Part shown: positions 37,636 to 46,201 of the stretch, one piece after another
Layout of the letters: each line of letters starts with the position of its first letter
Numbering within the stretch: position 1 is the first letter of the stretch
Assembly (NCBI RefSeq): GCF_947500125.1
Contig: NZ_CANMRA010000022.1
Coordinates: 1-64,000 of the forward strand
Reading direction: 5' to 3'
Length of the DNA: 64,000 nucleotides
DNA from: an uncultured Kocuria sp.
Lineage (GTDB): Bacteria; Actinomycetota; Actinomycetes; Actinomycetales; Micrococcaceae
Notes under the pieces: model-generated
Seen by the model: only the letters and a program-made list of their open reading frames with translations
Told to the model about the DNA's origin: nothing
The model's database searches: none
Translations under genes and position numbers: made by a program

Positions 37636-38336
37636 CCGCGCGGCGGCTGGGCGGGGCGGGCGCGGATCTCGCGGCCTGGGCCCGGGACTACGCCTACGCC
37701 CTCCGGTGGCAGGCCGCCGGCCTCCTCGGCCGCTGGGACCCCGCCCACTACCGGGCTCCGGGGGAGCCCGGAAAGCTCCCCGTGGTGCTGATCCCCGGCA
37801 TCTACGAGTCGTGGACCTTCATGCTCCCGGTGGCCGGATTCCTGCGGGAGCACGGCCACGACGTCCACGTGGTGGAGGACCTGAGGTACAACACCGGGAC
37901 CCTCGAGGAGATGGCGGCGCTGGTCGACGAGCACATCCGGCGCGAGGGGCTCGAGCGCTGCGTGCTGGTGGCGCACAGCAAGGGCGGGCTGATCGGCAAG
38001 CACCTCCTGGTCCACCACAACGAGCGCACCGTGATCCAGGGCCTCGTGGCGGTCAACACGCCGTTCTCCGGTTCGGTGCTCGCCCGTCTGCTGCCCCTCC
38101 CGACGATCCGGGTGTTCCTGCCCCACTCCCCTGAGCTCACCGCACTGACCACCAGCCGGGAGGTCAACCGGCACATCGTGTCCGTCTACGGCCGGTTCGA
38201 CCCCCACATCCCGGGCGGCAGCCGGCTCGAGGGGGCGCGCAACGTCCGGCTCGGCACCCGCGGGCACTTCCTGCCCCTGAGTGACCCCCGCGTGCACCGG
38301 GCGATCGTCGAGGGGATCGGCGCGCTCGGCCGCTGA
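37632..38336 (+). CDS. Alpha/beta hydrolase, lipase-like
   Basis: A 234-residue second alpha/beta hydrolase. PVVLIPGIYESWTFMLPVAGFL is the oxyanion-side strand-loop, Ser116 in VAHSKGG the nucleophile, and His in TRGHFLPLSDP the likely base. The nucleophile elbow and the NTPFSGS segment resemble lipase/PGAP1-like hydrolases acting on lipids. No signal peptide is seen. The GTG start overlaps the previous stop (37632-37635). Coupling of two different hydrolases to a carboxylate-amine ligase suggests one pathway on an amide- or ester-linked metabolite, which is inference. Confidence 0.83.
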   Translation: MTARRLGGAGADLAAWARDYAYALRWQAAGLLGRWDPAHYRAPGEPGKLPVVLIPGIYESWTFMLPVAGFLREHGHDVHVVEDLRYNTGTLEEMAALVDEHIRREGLERCVLVAHSKGGLIGKHLLVHHNERTVIQGLVAVNTPFSGSVLARLLPLPTIRVFLPHSPELTALTTSREVNRHIVSVYGRFDPHIPGGSRLEGARNVRLGTRGHFLPLSDPRVHRAIVEGIGALGR

Positions 38337-38354
38337 CCCCGCCGACGGCACCGT

Positions 38355-38386
38355 GCCGGGCCGGTCCCGGCCGGGACCGGCCCGGC
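38355..38386 (+). terminator. Terminator of the ligase/hydrolase operon
   Basis: Perfect 14-bp stem (38355-38368 with 38373-38386), GGCC loop, 18 bp after the last stop. Confidence 0.75.
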
Positions 38387-38483
38387 GTCGGAGGCGACTG
38401 CTACGCTTCCGCCACCGAGCGCACCGGCAGCGGGACGCCGGGGGGCGGGAGCGACGGACGACGCCGGAGGGACGGGTGGGACC

Positions 38484-38759
38484 GTGGTCGTGATGGGACT
38501 GACGCCCTTCCAGGGCTGGGAGGTGATGTCCTGGGCGCTGCTGCTCGCCGCCGCGGTCTGGACCGCGGCGCGGGGCCTCCGCTGGGTCGTGGGCCGCTAC
38601 GGGCAGAACACCCGCTGGGGACGCAGGTCGCGCACCCGGCTCGGTCTGCGCCGGGCCCGCGACGGACTGCTGGAGCGCCACGCGGCCGGTGAACTCACCG
38701 AGGACGAGTACCGGGAGCGGCTGCGGCTGCTCGAGCAGGAGGGCCGCCCCGGCCCGTGA
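38484..38759 (+). CDS. Small SHOCT-domain membrane protein
   Basis: A 91-residue protein. One membrane segment (about 14-31, MSWALLLAAAVWTAARGL) is followed by a basic linker and a C-terminal SHOCT-like helix pair, LLERHAAGELTEDEYRERLRLL (62-83). SHOCT domains are short C-terminal modules of unclear role in membrane and other proteins. GTG at 38484 or ATG at 38493 may initiate. TACGCT at 38402 may be its -10. Confidence 0.65.
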   Translation: MVVMGLTPFQGWEVMSWALLLAAAVWTAARGLRWVVGRYGQNTRWGRRSRTRLGLRRARDGLLERHAAGELTEDEYRERLRLLEQEGRPGP

Positions 38760-38766
38760 GCGCCCC

Positions 38767-38789
38767 GGGTCCGTCCGGCCGGCGGACCC
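38767..38789. terminator. Hairpin between convergent SHOCT and yetF genes
   Basis: 7-bp stem (38767-38773 with 38783-38789), 9-nt loop, placed in the 45-bp gap between stops. Weaker than the others. Confidence 0.45.
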
Positions 38790-38804
38790 CTCGCACGGTG
38801 CCGT

Positions 38805-39362
38805 TCATGCCTCCGGTCGTGCCGGTCCCCGCCGGTCGTCGTCGCCCAGGGCCTCGGTCCCGCGGACGTCCTCGAGGGCGGACCCGTCCCCGTAGGAGCT
38901 CGACGTGATGACGCTGAGCTTGCCGTTGGTCTCGAGCACGACCGCCTCGACCTGGGAGAGGTCACCGGTGCCCTGCATCCGCACGGCCTGGCGCAGCTCC
39001 GACTCGGTGAGCCGGTTCCGCCGCATCGCGTCGTGGCGGAACCGTCCCCCGGCCAGCAGCAGCGCGGGTTCGGCGGTGAAGACACCGCGCACCCGCGGCC
39101 AGCGCGCGGAGATCCAGGCCACCAGCAGCTGGAGGGCGGCGAGCAGGGCGAGGGCGGTGATCCCCTCGGCCCAGGAGACGTCCGTGCTGAGGAAGATCGT
39201 GGCGAGGGTCGAGCCGAGGGCGACCGTGACCACGAAGTCGAAGACGTTGAGCTGGGCGAGGGTGCGCTTGCCGGACAGGCGCAGGATCACGACGAGCGTC
39301 GTGTAGGACGCGGCGCCCACGAGGAGGATGCGGAGGATGGCGGACCAGGAGTCAAACCACAC
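38805..39362 (-). CDS. YetF/DUF421 domain membrane protein
   Basis: A 185-residue protein: three N-terminal membrane spans (about 10-85), including the family motif LRLSGKRTLAQLNVFDFVVTVALGS, followed by a soluble DUF421 domain with LTESELRQAVRMQG and VEAVVLETNGKLSVI. YetF-type proteins occur in the inner membrane and spore germination contexts; their activity is not known. GTG start at 39362. It follows the CPA1 antiporter on the same strand with a 51-bp gap, so they may be co-transcribed. Confidence 0.88.
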   Translation of the reverse strand: MWFDSWSAILRILLVGAASYTTLVVILRLSGKRTLAQLNVFDFVVTVALGSTLATIFLSTDVSWAEGITALALLAALQLLVAWISARWPRVRGVFTAEPALLLAGGRFRHDAMRRNRLTESELRQAVRMQGTGDLSQVEAVVLETNGKLSVITSSSYGDGSALEDVRGTEALGDDDRRGPARPEA

Positions 39363-39413
39363 GGGGGAACCCCCGCTCCGTCGTGGCCGTCCCGGGGCAG
39401 CGCTGCGGGGGAC

Positions 39414-40661
39414 TCATGCGGCGGTCTCCTTCTCTTGTCTCCGCTCCGGCTCCCGGTGCTGGAGCCAGGCGCTCAGCGGGGCCGTGGACAGCCCGTGGAC
39501 CAGCACGGACAGGGTGATGGCCAGGGTCGTGTACACGAAGATCTCGCGGTGGCCCGTGTGCCGCTCGGCCAGGGTGGCGTAGAACAGGGCGGAGATCCCG
39601 ATGGGCCCGAACCAGCTCAGGAAGAACGTCTCGGAGCGGTCGTGCACGCCCCGCAGCAGGGGCCGCAGCGCCCACAGGGCGACGAGCCGGCGCAGCAGCA
39701 CCGCGGCGCCGAGGACCACGGGGGCCGCCCAGCCCAGCCGCGCCCACTCGTCGACCGGCAGCGCCAGGCCCAGCAGGATGAACACCGGCAGCAGGAACAG
39801 CCGGGCGACGGCGTCCTGGACCTTGTCCTCCTGCGCCTCGTCGCGCTGCGGGATCACCTGGCCGAAGACGGCGACGGCCACGAAGACGGCCAGCAGGGCG
39901 TCGGTGCCCAGCAGCCTGCCGGTCCCCAGCACGAGGAGCGCCAGCGGCACGACGAAGGCCAGGTAGGAGCTCTCCTCCATGAGCCCGTGCCGGCGGACGA
40001 GGACGAACAGCCGCCCCAGCAGGAACCCGAGCAGGGCTCCGAAGGCGGCGGCGCCGAGCACCTCCCACAGCAGGACCGTGGTCAGGAGCTCGTGCCAGGC
40101 CCGGTCCGGCTCGCTCAGCAGCAGCACCGGGAGGAGCACGAAGAGGTAGGCCAGGCCGTCGTTGATCCCGCTCTCCGCCGAGAGGTTGTGCCGGACCCGC
40201 TCCGGGATCCTGTCCTCGGCCAGGGACCCCGTGACGATGGGAGTGGTGACCACCGGATCGGTCGGGGTGAGCACGGCTCCCAGCAGCAGCGCCACGAGGA
40301 ACGGCACGCCGAGGCCCGCCCACAGCACGCCGGTGGCCACGGCGAGCATGAGGACCATGCCGAGACCGATGACGACCGCGATCCAGCGCGCGTCCCGCCG
40401 CCAGTACCCGTGCGGCAGGCGCAGCGCGACCCCCGCCAGACCCACGGCCAGGGTGATCCGCGCCGCCTGCTCGAGCAGCGTGCCCGGGGGCAGGCCGAAG
40501 TCCTCGATCCGCACGAGGTCGAGGGCGAAGGGGCCGATCAGCGCGCCGAACGCGAGGGCCAGCACGGGGCCGGGGAGGCTGATCCGCTGCAGCAGCGTCG
40601 AGAACGCCGAGAGCAGCAGAACGGCGCCGGCGAAGAGCGCCAGCACCAGGTTGATGTCCAT
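39414..40661 (-). CDS. CPA1-family cation:proton antiporter
   Basis: A 415-residue antiporter with about twelve spans. The ion-binding signatures are LTPTDPVVTTPIV (TDP) and ESGINDGLAYLFVLLP (ND), both characteristic of NhaP-type CPA1 sodium/proton exchangers. No C-terminal regulatory domain is attached, so it is the short form. The start at 40661 follows AAGGAG by 5 nt; the frame beyond is open but not supported. It should work in pH and sodium homeostasis at the membrane. Divergent from the potassium-channel-like gene, making this a small ion-transport cluster. Confidence 0.92.
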   Translation of the reverse strand: MDINLVLALFAGAVLLLSAFSTLLQRISLPGPVLALAFGALIGPFALDLVRIEDFGLPPGTLLEQAARITLAVGLAGVALRLPHGYWRRDARWIAVVIGLGMVLMLAVATGVLWAGLGVPFLVALLLGAVLTPTDPVVTTPIVTGSLAEDRIPERVRHNLSAESGINDGLAYLFVLLPVLLLSEPDRAWHELLTTVLLWEVLGAAAFGALLGFLLGRLFVLVRRHGLMEESSYLAFVVPLALLVLGTGRLLGTDALLAVFVAVAVFGQVIPQRDEAQEDKVQDAVARLFLLPVFILLGLALPVDEWARLGWAAPVVLGAAVLLRRLVALWALRPLLRGVHDRSETFFLSWFGPIGISALFYATLAERHTGHREIFVYTTLAITLSVLVHGLSTAPLSAWLQHREPERRQEKETAA

Positions 40662-40815
40662 GTGGCTCCTTCCGCCGCCGTCACGGACCGGGCAGGGACC
40701 CGGGACGTCCACCGTAACCCTGCTGATGGTGGACGGAGCAAGAGCGGCCCCGGGCGCGGGGCACCGGGTAGGGTCACCGGACGAGGACACGCGCCAAGGG
40801 GAACGGAGCGACGAC

Positions 40816-41691
40816 GTGGACGTGCTGATGACAGTGACCGGGATCGCGATCGTCCTGGTCGGCCTGTGGGACATCTACCACAGCCTGCTGCACCCCAGCG
40901 GTTCGGGGGCCATCGGCAGCAGGGTGCAGGCCGCCGTCTGGTGGCTCTCGCGGCGCACCGGGCACCGCTTCGGCTCGGCCGTGGGCCCGGGCTCGATGAT
41001 CACGGTGGTGCTCCTGTGGGTGCTCCTGCAGGGGGTCGGCTGGGCCCTGGTCTACCTGCCGCACGTCCCCGGCGGCTTCGCGTACTCGCCCGGGGTGGAC
41101 CCGGCCGCCTACCCCGACGTCCTGGACGCGCTCTACATCTCCCTGGTGACGCTGGCGACGCTGGGCTTCGGGGACGTCGTGGCCACCGACCCCTGGATCC
41201 GGATGGCGTCCCCGCTGGAGGCGCTGACCGGGTTCGCCCTGCTCACCGCGGCCCTGACGTGGTTCACCCAGATCTACCCGCCCCTGTCCCGCCGGCGGTC
41301 CCTCGCGCTCGAGCTGAAGTCCCTCGCCGACGTGGACTACGCGGAGGGCCTCGCGGACGAGGACCCGGTGACGGCGACCCGCGTGCTGGACGGCCTGGCC
41401 GCCGAGGTGACCAAGGCCCGGATCGACTTCACGCAGCACGGTGAGACGTACTACTTCCAGGAGGAGGACCCGGACCTCTCCCTGGCCCGGCACCTGACCT
41501 ACGCGCTCGAGCTGCGCGACCGCGCCGCCGCGTGCTCCGCGCCGCGGGTGCGCACGAGCGCCCGCCGGCTGGGACTGGCCCTGGATCAGCTGGGGCAGAA
41601 GCTGCGGGAGGACTTCCTCAGCACGGGGGAGACCCCCGAGGAGGTCTTCGCCGCGTACGCCGAGGACCACGGGCGCGAGCCCCGCCGCTGA
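40816..41691 (+). CDS. Potassium-channel-like two-pore-helix protein
   Basis: A 291-residue protein with an N-terminal span (6-22), a second (60-80), a pore loop and a third span (about 133-150). The filter TLATLGFGD (112-120) is a variant of the TVGYGD potassium filter. A ~140-residue cytosolic part follows, predicted helical, without an RCK Rossmann motif. The tyrosine-to-phenylalanine filter change occurs in real K channels. GTG at 40816 is supported by GGAG about 8 nt upstream. Divergent from the CPA1 antiporter. Confidence 0.8.
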   Translation: MDVLMTVTGIAIVLVGLWDIYHSLLHPSGSGAIGSRVQAAVWWLSRRTGHRFGSAVGPGSMITVVLLWVLLQGVGWALVYLPHVPGGFAYSPGVDPAAYPDVLDALYISLVTLATLGFGDVVATDPWIRMASPLEALTGFALLTAALTWFTQIYPPLSRRRSLALELKSLADVDYAEGLADEDPVTATRVLDGLAAEVTKARIDFTQHGETYYFQEEDPDLSLARHLTYALELRDRAAACSAPRVRTSARRLGLALDQLGQKLREDFLSTGETPEEVFAAYAEDHGREPRR

Positions 41692-41736
41692 GACCGCACG
41701 GGGAATACGCCCCCGGTGCCGCCGGTTGCGCCGAGC

Positions 41737-42657
41737 ATGAAGGCATTGACGTACGCCCGCTACGGCGGCCCCGAAGTTCTCGAGCTCACCGACCTCCCCG
41801 AGCCCAAGGTCCCCCCGGGCTGGGTGCTCGTGAAGGTGCGCAGCGCCGCGATCAACCCCGTGGACCGGATCATCATGTCCGGCGGCCTCGATCCGCTCAT
41901 GGAGGTCCAGTTCCCGGTGGTGCCCGGGTGGGACGTGTCCGGGGTCGTGGAGGCCGTCGGCATCGACGTGCCCGAGTGGGCCCCCGGCGACGAGGTGATC
42001 TCCTACGCCCGCACGGACTGGGTGCACGGCGGCACGATGGCCGAGTACGTCGCCCTGCCCTCCCGGCTGCTCGCGCCGAAGCCCGCCGCCGTGGACTGGG
42101 ACCGGGCGGCCGCTCTGCCGCTGGCCGGGCTCACGGCCTACCAGCTCCTCGGCCGTCTGGAGGTCGCCGCGGGGGACACCGTGCTCGTGCACAACGCCTC
42201 CGGGGGCGTGGGCGGCTACGCCGTGCAGCTCGCCGTGGCCCGCGGCGCCCGCGTGATCGGCACGGCGTCGGAGGCCAACCACGACTACCTGCGCGGTCTC
42301 GGCGCGGAGCCCGTGGCCTACGGGGACGGGCTGCCCGAGCGGGTCCGGGAGCTGGCCCCCGACGGCGTGGACGTCGTGGCCGACCTCGTGGGCGGGGTCG
42401 TCGAGCAGACGCTCGCCGTCCTGAAGGACGGCGGACGGCACGCCTCCGTGGCCGACGACGCCGTCGAGGCCCACGGCGGGACGTGGATGTGGGTGCGTCC
42501 CTCCGCCGAGGACCTCACCGAGCTGGGCCGGCTGGTGGACCGGGGCGCGCTCCGGATCGAGCTCGCCCGCAGCGTGCCGCTGGCCGAGGCCGTGGAGGCC
42601 TACCGGCTCAGCCAGGAGGGGCACGTCCGCGGCAAGATCGCCGTCCGCATGGCGTGA
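41737..42657 (+). CDS. Zinc-free NADPH:quinone reductase-like MDR protein
   Basis: A 306-residue medium-chain dehydrogenase/reductase of the quinone oxidoreductase group. The N-terminal MKALTYARYGGPEVLEL start and VRSAAINPVDR are typical. The nucleotide motif is HNASGGVGGYAVQLA. No catalytic or structural zinc ligands are present. It probably reduces quinones or enones with NADPH. ATG 41737 is the likely start; a small in-frame extension from 41716 is possible. No operon partner. Confidence 0.9.
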   Translation: MKALTYARYGGPEVLELTDLPEPKVPPGWVLVKVRSAAINPVDRIIMSGGLDPLMEVQFPVVPGWDVSGVVEAVGIDVPEWAPGDEVISYARTDWVHGGTMAEYVALPSRLLAPKPAAVDWDRAAALPLAGLTAYQLLGRLEVAAGDTVLVHNASGGVGGYAVQLAVARGARVIGTASEANHDYLRGLGAEPVAYGDGLPERVRELAPDGVDVVADLVGGVVEQTLAVLKDGGRHASVADDAVEAHGGTWMWVRPSAEDLTELGRLVDRGALRIELARSVPLAEAVEAYRLSQEGHVRGKIAVRMA

Positions 42658-42713
42658 GCCCCGGCGCCCGGCGGCGCGTAGGTGCACAGCAGGCTGACTG
42701 GCACAATGGCCCT

Positions 42714-44477
42714 GTGACCGACCAGACAGAGATCCTGAGCGCCCTCGAGGACGCGCGGGCGCTGCTCGCGGCGTCGAGCCTCCCGCTGTCCACGAGCGAC
42801 GTGCTGCGCGAGCGCGAGGACATCGACCGCGCCGTGGCCCAGCTCGACGACTACGTCCTGCCCCGGGTGCGCTCCCTCGACGCGCCGTTGCTCGCGGTGG
42901 TCGGCGGGTCCACGGGCGCCGGCAAGTCGACCCTGGTCAACGCGCTCGTGGGGCACCCCGTGACCCGTTCCGGCGCCATCCGCCCGACCACCCGGCAGCC
43001 CATCCTGATCCACCACCCGCGCGACGCCGAGGCGTTCTCGACCCAGCGGGTGCTCCCGCACCTGAGCCGGATCCACGCGCAGAAGGTCACCCCCGCGGGC
43101 TCGACCGCCGCGGACACCGCCTCCCCGTCCGCGCTGCCCGGCACCGCGGACGGCCAGGCGCTCGTGCTGCTGGCCGAGCCGCGCATCCCCGAGGGCGTCG
43201 CCCTGCTCGACGCCCCGGACGTCGACTCGATCTCCGACGAGAACCGCCGGCTCGCGGGCCAGCTGCTCGCCGCCGCCGACCTGTGGCTGTTCGTGACCAC
43301 CGCGAACCGCTACGCCGACGCCGTCCCGTGGCGGCTGCTCGTCGAGGCCGCCCAGCGGGACATCACGGTGGCCGTGGTCCTCGACCGGGTGCCGCACGGG
43401 CTCGAGGCCGAGATCGAGGAGGACCTCCGGCGGATGCTCGCGGAGCAGGGCCTGGGGGACGCCCCGGTCTTCACGGTCCCGGAGTCGCCCCTCAACGAGA
43501 CGGGCATGCTCCCGCCCCACGTCGTCGCCCCCGTCGCGGACTTCCTCGCCGAGCTGGGGCACAACGCGGCCTCCCGCTCGGAGATCGCCCGCCGGACCCT
43601 CGGCGGCGCGGTGCGCTCCATCGCCGAGCGCACCGGCGCGGCCGGCACCGCGGTGCTCTCCCAGCAGCGCGTCGAGGCGCGGCTGCGCAACGACGTGGCC
43701 CGCGCCTTCGACGAGGCGCTGGCCGCCGTCATCGAGTCGACCCGCGACGGGACCCTGCTGCGCGGAGAGGTCCTCGCCCGCTGGCAGGACTTCGTGGGCA
43801 CCGGCGAGTTCTTCCGCAACCTCGAGGCCGGGATCGGCCGGATGCGGGACCGGATCACCGCCTTCTTCAGCGGGAGGCCGGCGCCCGAGGTCGAGGTCGA
43901 GGAGGCCATCGAGACCGGGCTGCAGACCGTGATCGTCGAGGAGGCCGCGCGCGCCTCCGAGACCGTCGAGCGCCGTTGGCAGGACGAGCCCGCGGGCCGT
44001 GTGCTGCTCGGCGGGTCGGATCTCGGCTCCCTGCCCGCCGACTTCCGCGAGCGCACGGCCGAGCAGGTGCGCGCCTGGCAGGGCGACCTCATGGCGCTGA
44101 TCCAGCGCGAGGGGGCGGACAAGCGGACCAAGGCGCGGGCCATGTCCCTGGGCGTCAACGCGCTGACCGTGGTCCTCATGATCGGTGTGTTCTCCATGAC
44201 GGGCGGGCTCACCGGTCTGGAGGTCGGCATCGCCGGCGGCTCCGGTGTGGTGGGCACCAAGCTGCTCGAGGCGGTCTTCGGGGAGGACGCCGTGCGGCGG
44301 ATGGCCGAGGACGCCCGCCAGAACCTCGAGTCCCGGATTTCCACGCTCATGGACCAGCAGGCGTCCGTGTTCCTGCGGCGCCTCGACGTCCTGGACGGGC
44401 ACCCGGAGGCCGACGAGCTCGCCGCCGTGGCAGAGCGCATCCGCACCGCCGGCCGGACGCTGGGGGAGAGCCGGTGA
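42714..44477 (+). CDS. Dynamin-like/large GTPase, first of a coupled pair
   Basis: A 587-residue P-loop GTPase. G1 is VVGGSTGAGKST (63-73), the switch-I threonines are in RPTTRQP, and G3 is LLDAPDVDS (165-172). G4 is degenerate (VLDRV in place of NKxD). A long helical middle follows. A hydrophobic hairpin at about 485-520 (LTVVLMIGVFSMTGGL, then a Gly-rich segment) could insert in membrane, as in bacterial dynamin-like proteins. GTG 42714 lies 6 nt after CACAAT, so likely leaderless. Its stop overlaps the second GTPase start. Function unknown; membrane remodelling or stress protection is a family-level inference. Confidence 0.78.
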   Translation: MTDQTEILSALEDARALLAASSLPLSTSDVLREREDIDRAVAQLDDYVLPRVRSLDAPLLAVVGGSTGAGKSTLVNALVGHPVTRSGAIRPTTRQPILIHHPRDAEAFSTQRVLPHLSRIHAQKVTPAGSTAADTASPSALPGTADGQALVLLAEPRIPEGVALLDAPDVDSISDENRRLAGQLLAAADLWLFVTTANRYADAVPWRLLVEAAQRDITVAVVLDRVPHGLEAEIEEDLRRMLAEQGLGDAPVFTVPESPLNETGMLPPHVVAPVADFLAELGHNAASRSEIARRTLGGAVRSIAERTGAAGTAVLSQQRVEARLRNDVARAFDEALAAVIESTRDGTLLRGEVLARWQDFVGTGEFFRNLEAGIGRMRDRITAFFSGRPAPEVEVEEAIETGLQTVIVEEAARASETVERRWQDEPAGRVLLGGSDLGSLPADFRERTAEQVRAWQGDLMALIQREGADKRTKARAMSLGVNALTVVLMIGVFSMTGGLTGLEVGIAGGSGVVGTKLLEAVFGEDAVRRMAEDARQNLESRISTLMDQQASVFLRRLDVLDGHPEADELAAVAERIRTAGRTLGESR

Positions 44478-46162
44478 GCCCCGCCCGGCAGGCGGCCCCG
44501 ACCCTCTCCGAGCGGCTCACGGCGCTCGCGCGCGCCACGGAGCTGGCCTCCGGACGACTCGACGAGGAGGCCGTGGGGGCCTCCCGGACGGTCCTGGACC
44601 TCGCCGCCGAACGGCGCTCCCTGTCGGCCGACCACACCGTGGTGGGCTTCTTCGGGGCGACCGGGTCCGGGAAGTCCACCCTGTTCAACGCGGTCGTGGG
44701 ACGGGACATCGCCCGGGCCGCAGCCCGCCGCCCCACCACCTCGGAACCGCTGGCCGCCGTCTGGGGGGAGCCGGGCAGCGAGGCCCTGCTCGACTGGCTC
44801 GACGTCTCCCAGCGCCACCACGTCGACACGCCCCTGCCCACGGCGCACGGGGACTCCGGCCGGTGGACGCGCGTCAAGGAGCGGTTCACGGGCGGGCCCG
44901 CGGCGGAGGGGCCCGGCGGGCTGATCCTCCTCGACCTGCCGGACTTCGACTCCGTGAGCCTGCACCACCGCACCATCGTCCAGCGCCTGGTCGGCATGGT
45001 GGACGTCGTGGTGTGGGTCGTGGACCCGCAGAAGTACGCCGACGCGGTCATCCACCAGGACTTCATCGCCCCGCTGGCCCGCCACGGGGCCGTGACCATG
45101 GTGGTGATGAACCAGGTGGACCGGCTGCCGCCCGCGGAGGTCCCCGCCGTGATGGCCTCCCTGGAGGAGCTCGTGGCCCGGGACGGGCTGCCCAGCACGG
45201 GACTGTCGAAGCCGGTGGCCGTCTCCGCGGTGACCGGGGAGGGCGTCGAGGCCCTGCGCGCCCGGATCCGCCAGGTGGCCGACTCCAAGGCCGCCGCCGG
45301 CGCCCGGCTCGACGCCGACGTCGACGACGCCGCCGCGCGCCTGGCCGAGGCCTCCGGGGAGGGGGCGCCGGCCGGGATCACCGAGGCGGCGCAGGAGCGG
45401 CTCACCGACGGCCTGGCCCAGGCCGCCAACGTGCCCGGCATCGCCCGGGCCGCCGGGAGGTCCTACGCCCTGCACGCCGCGGGCCACACCGGGTGGATCG
45501 CGACCCGCTGGCTGCTGAAGTTCCGCAAGGACCCGATGCGGCGGCTGAACCTGGACCGGGGCGGGACCGTGAACCCGGAGGTCAACCGCACGTCCCTGCC
45601 GCCCATGGGCGCCGCCCAGCGGGCGGCGGCCGACTCCGCGGTGCGCACGTTCGCCCACGACGCCGCGGACGGGGCCGCCGAGCCGTGGACCCGGTCGGTC
45701 CGCCAGGCCGCCCGCACCCACGAGCAGAGGCTGCCGGACGCAATCGACCAGGCTGTCGCCCGCACGGACTTCCGGGCCGGGCGGATCTCCTGGTGGTGGA
45801 TCGTCCTCGACGTCGTCCAGTGGCTCGCGATGCTCGCGGTGGTGGCGGGCCTGGTGTGGCTCCTGGGCCTGTTCCTGCTCGAGTGGTTCCAGATCCCCGT
45901 CCCGCCGCCCCCGTACGTCGAGGGCTTCCCGCTGCCCGTGCCCACGCTGCTCGTCCTCGCCGGGGTGGTGCTCGGGATCTTCACGGCCCTGACCGGCCGG
46001 ATCCTCGCGGGCTTCGGCGCCCGGATGCGGGAGCGATCGGTGCGGCGCCGGCTGCGCGCGTCGGTGGCCGAGGCGGGCCGGCGCACCGTCGTCGACCCCG
46101 TGCGGGCCGAGCTGGCCGCCTTCGCCGCCTTCCGGGAGGCCCTGGCCGTCCTGCGCCGCTGA
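44474..46162 (+). CDS. Membrane-anchored GTPase, second of a coupled pair
   Basis: A 562-residue P-loop GTPase. G1 is FFGATGSGKST (59-69), G2 threonines RRPTTSEP, G3 LLDLPDFDS, and G4 NQVD is intact, unlike its partner. Two C-terminal hydrophobic stretches (about 437-463 and 485-510) should anchor it in membrane, after a basic region. GTG start overlaps the upstream stop (44474-44477), so the two are made together. It resembles YfjP/Era-like and dynamin-like pairs seen in actinobacteria, and a heteromeric membrane GTPase is the natural model. Confidence 0.8.
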   Translation: MSPARQAAPTLSERLTALARATELASGRLDEEAVGASRTVLDLAAERRSLSADHTVVGFFGATGSGKSTLFNAVVGRDIARAAARRPTTSEPLAAVWGEPGSEALLDWLDVSQRHHVDTPLPTAHGDSGRWTRVKERFTGGPAAEGPGGLILLDLPDFDSVSLHHRTIVQRLVGMVDVVVWVVDPQKYADAVIHQDFIAPLARHGAVTMVVMNQVDRLPPAEVPAVMASLEELVARDGLPSTGLSKPVAVSAVTGEGVEALRARIRQVADSKAAAGARLDADVDDAAARLAEASGEGAPAGITEAAQERLTDGLAQAANVPGIARAAGRSYALHAAGHTGWIATRWLLKFRKDPMRRLNLDRGGTVNPEVNRTSLPPMGAAQRAAADSAVRTFAHDAADGAAEPWTRSVRQAARTHEQRLPDAIDQAVARTDFRAGRISWWWIVLDVVQWLAMLAVVAGLVWLLGLFLLEWFQIPVPPPPYVEGFPLPVPTLLVLAGVVLGIFTALTGRILAGFGARMRERSVRRRLRASVAEAGRRTVVDPVRAELAAFAAFREALAVLRR

Positions 46163-46201
46163 GCCCCGGGCGCGGCCGCCGACCGCGACCCGCCCCGCGG
46201 A

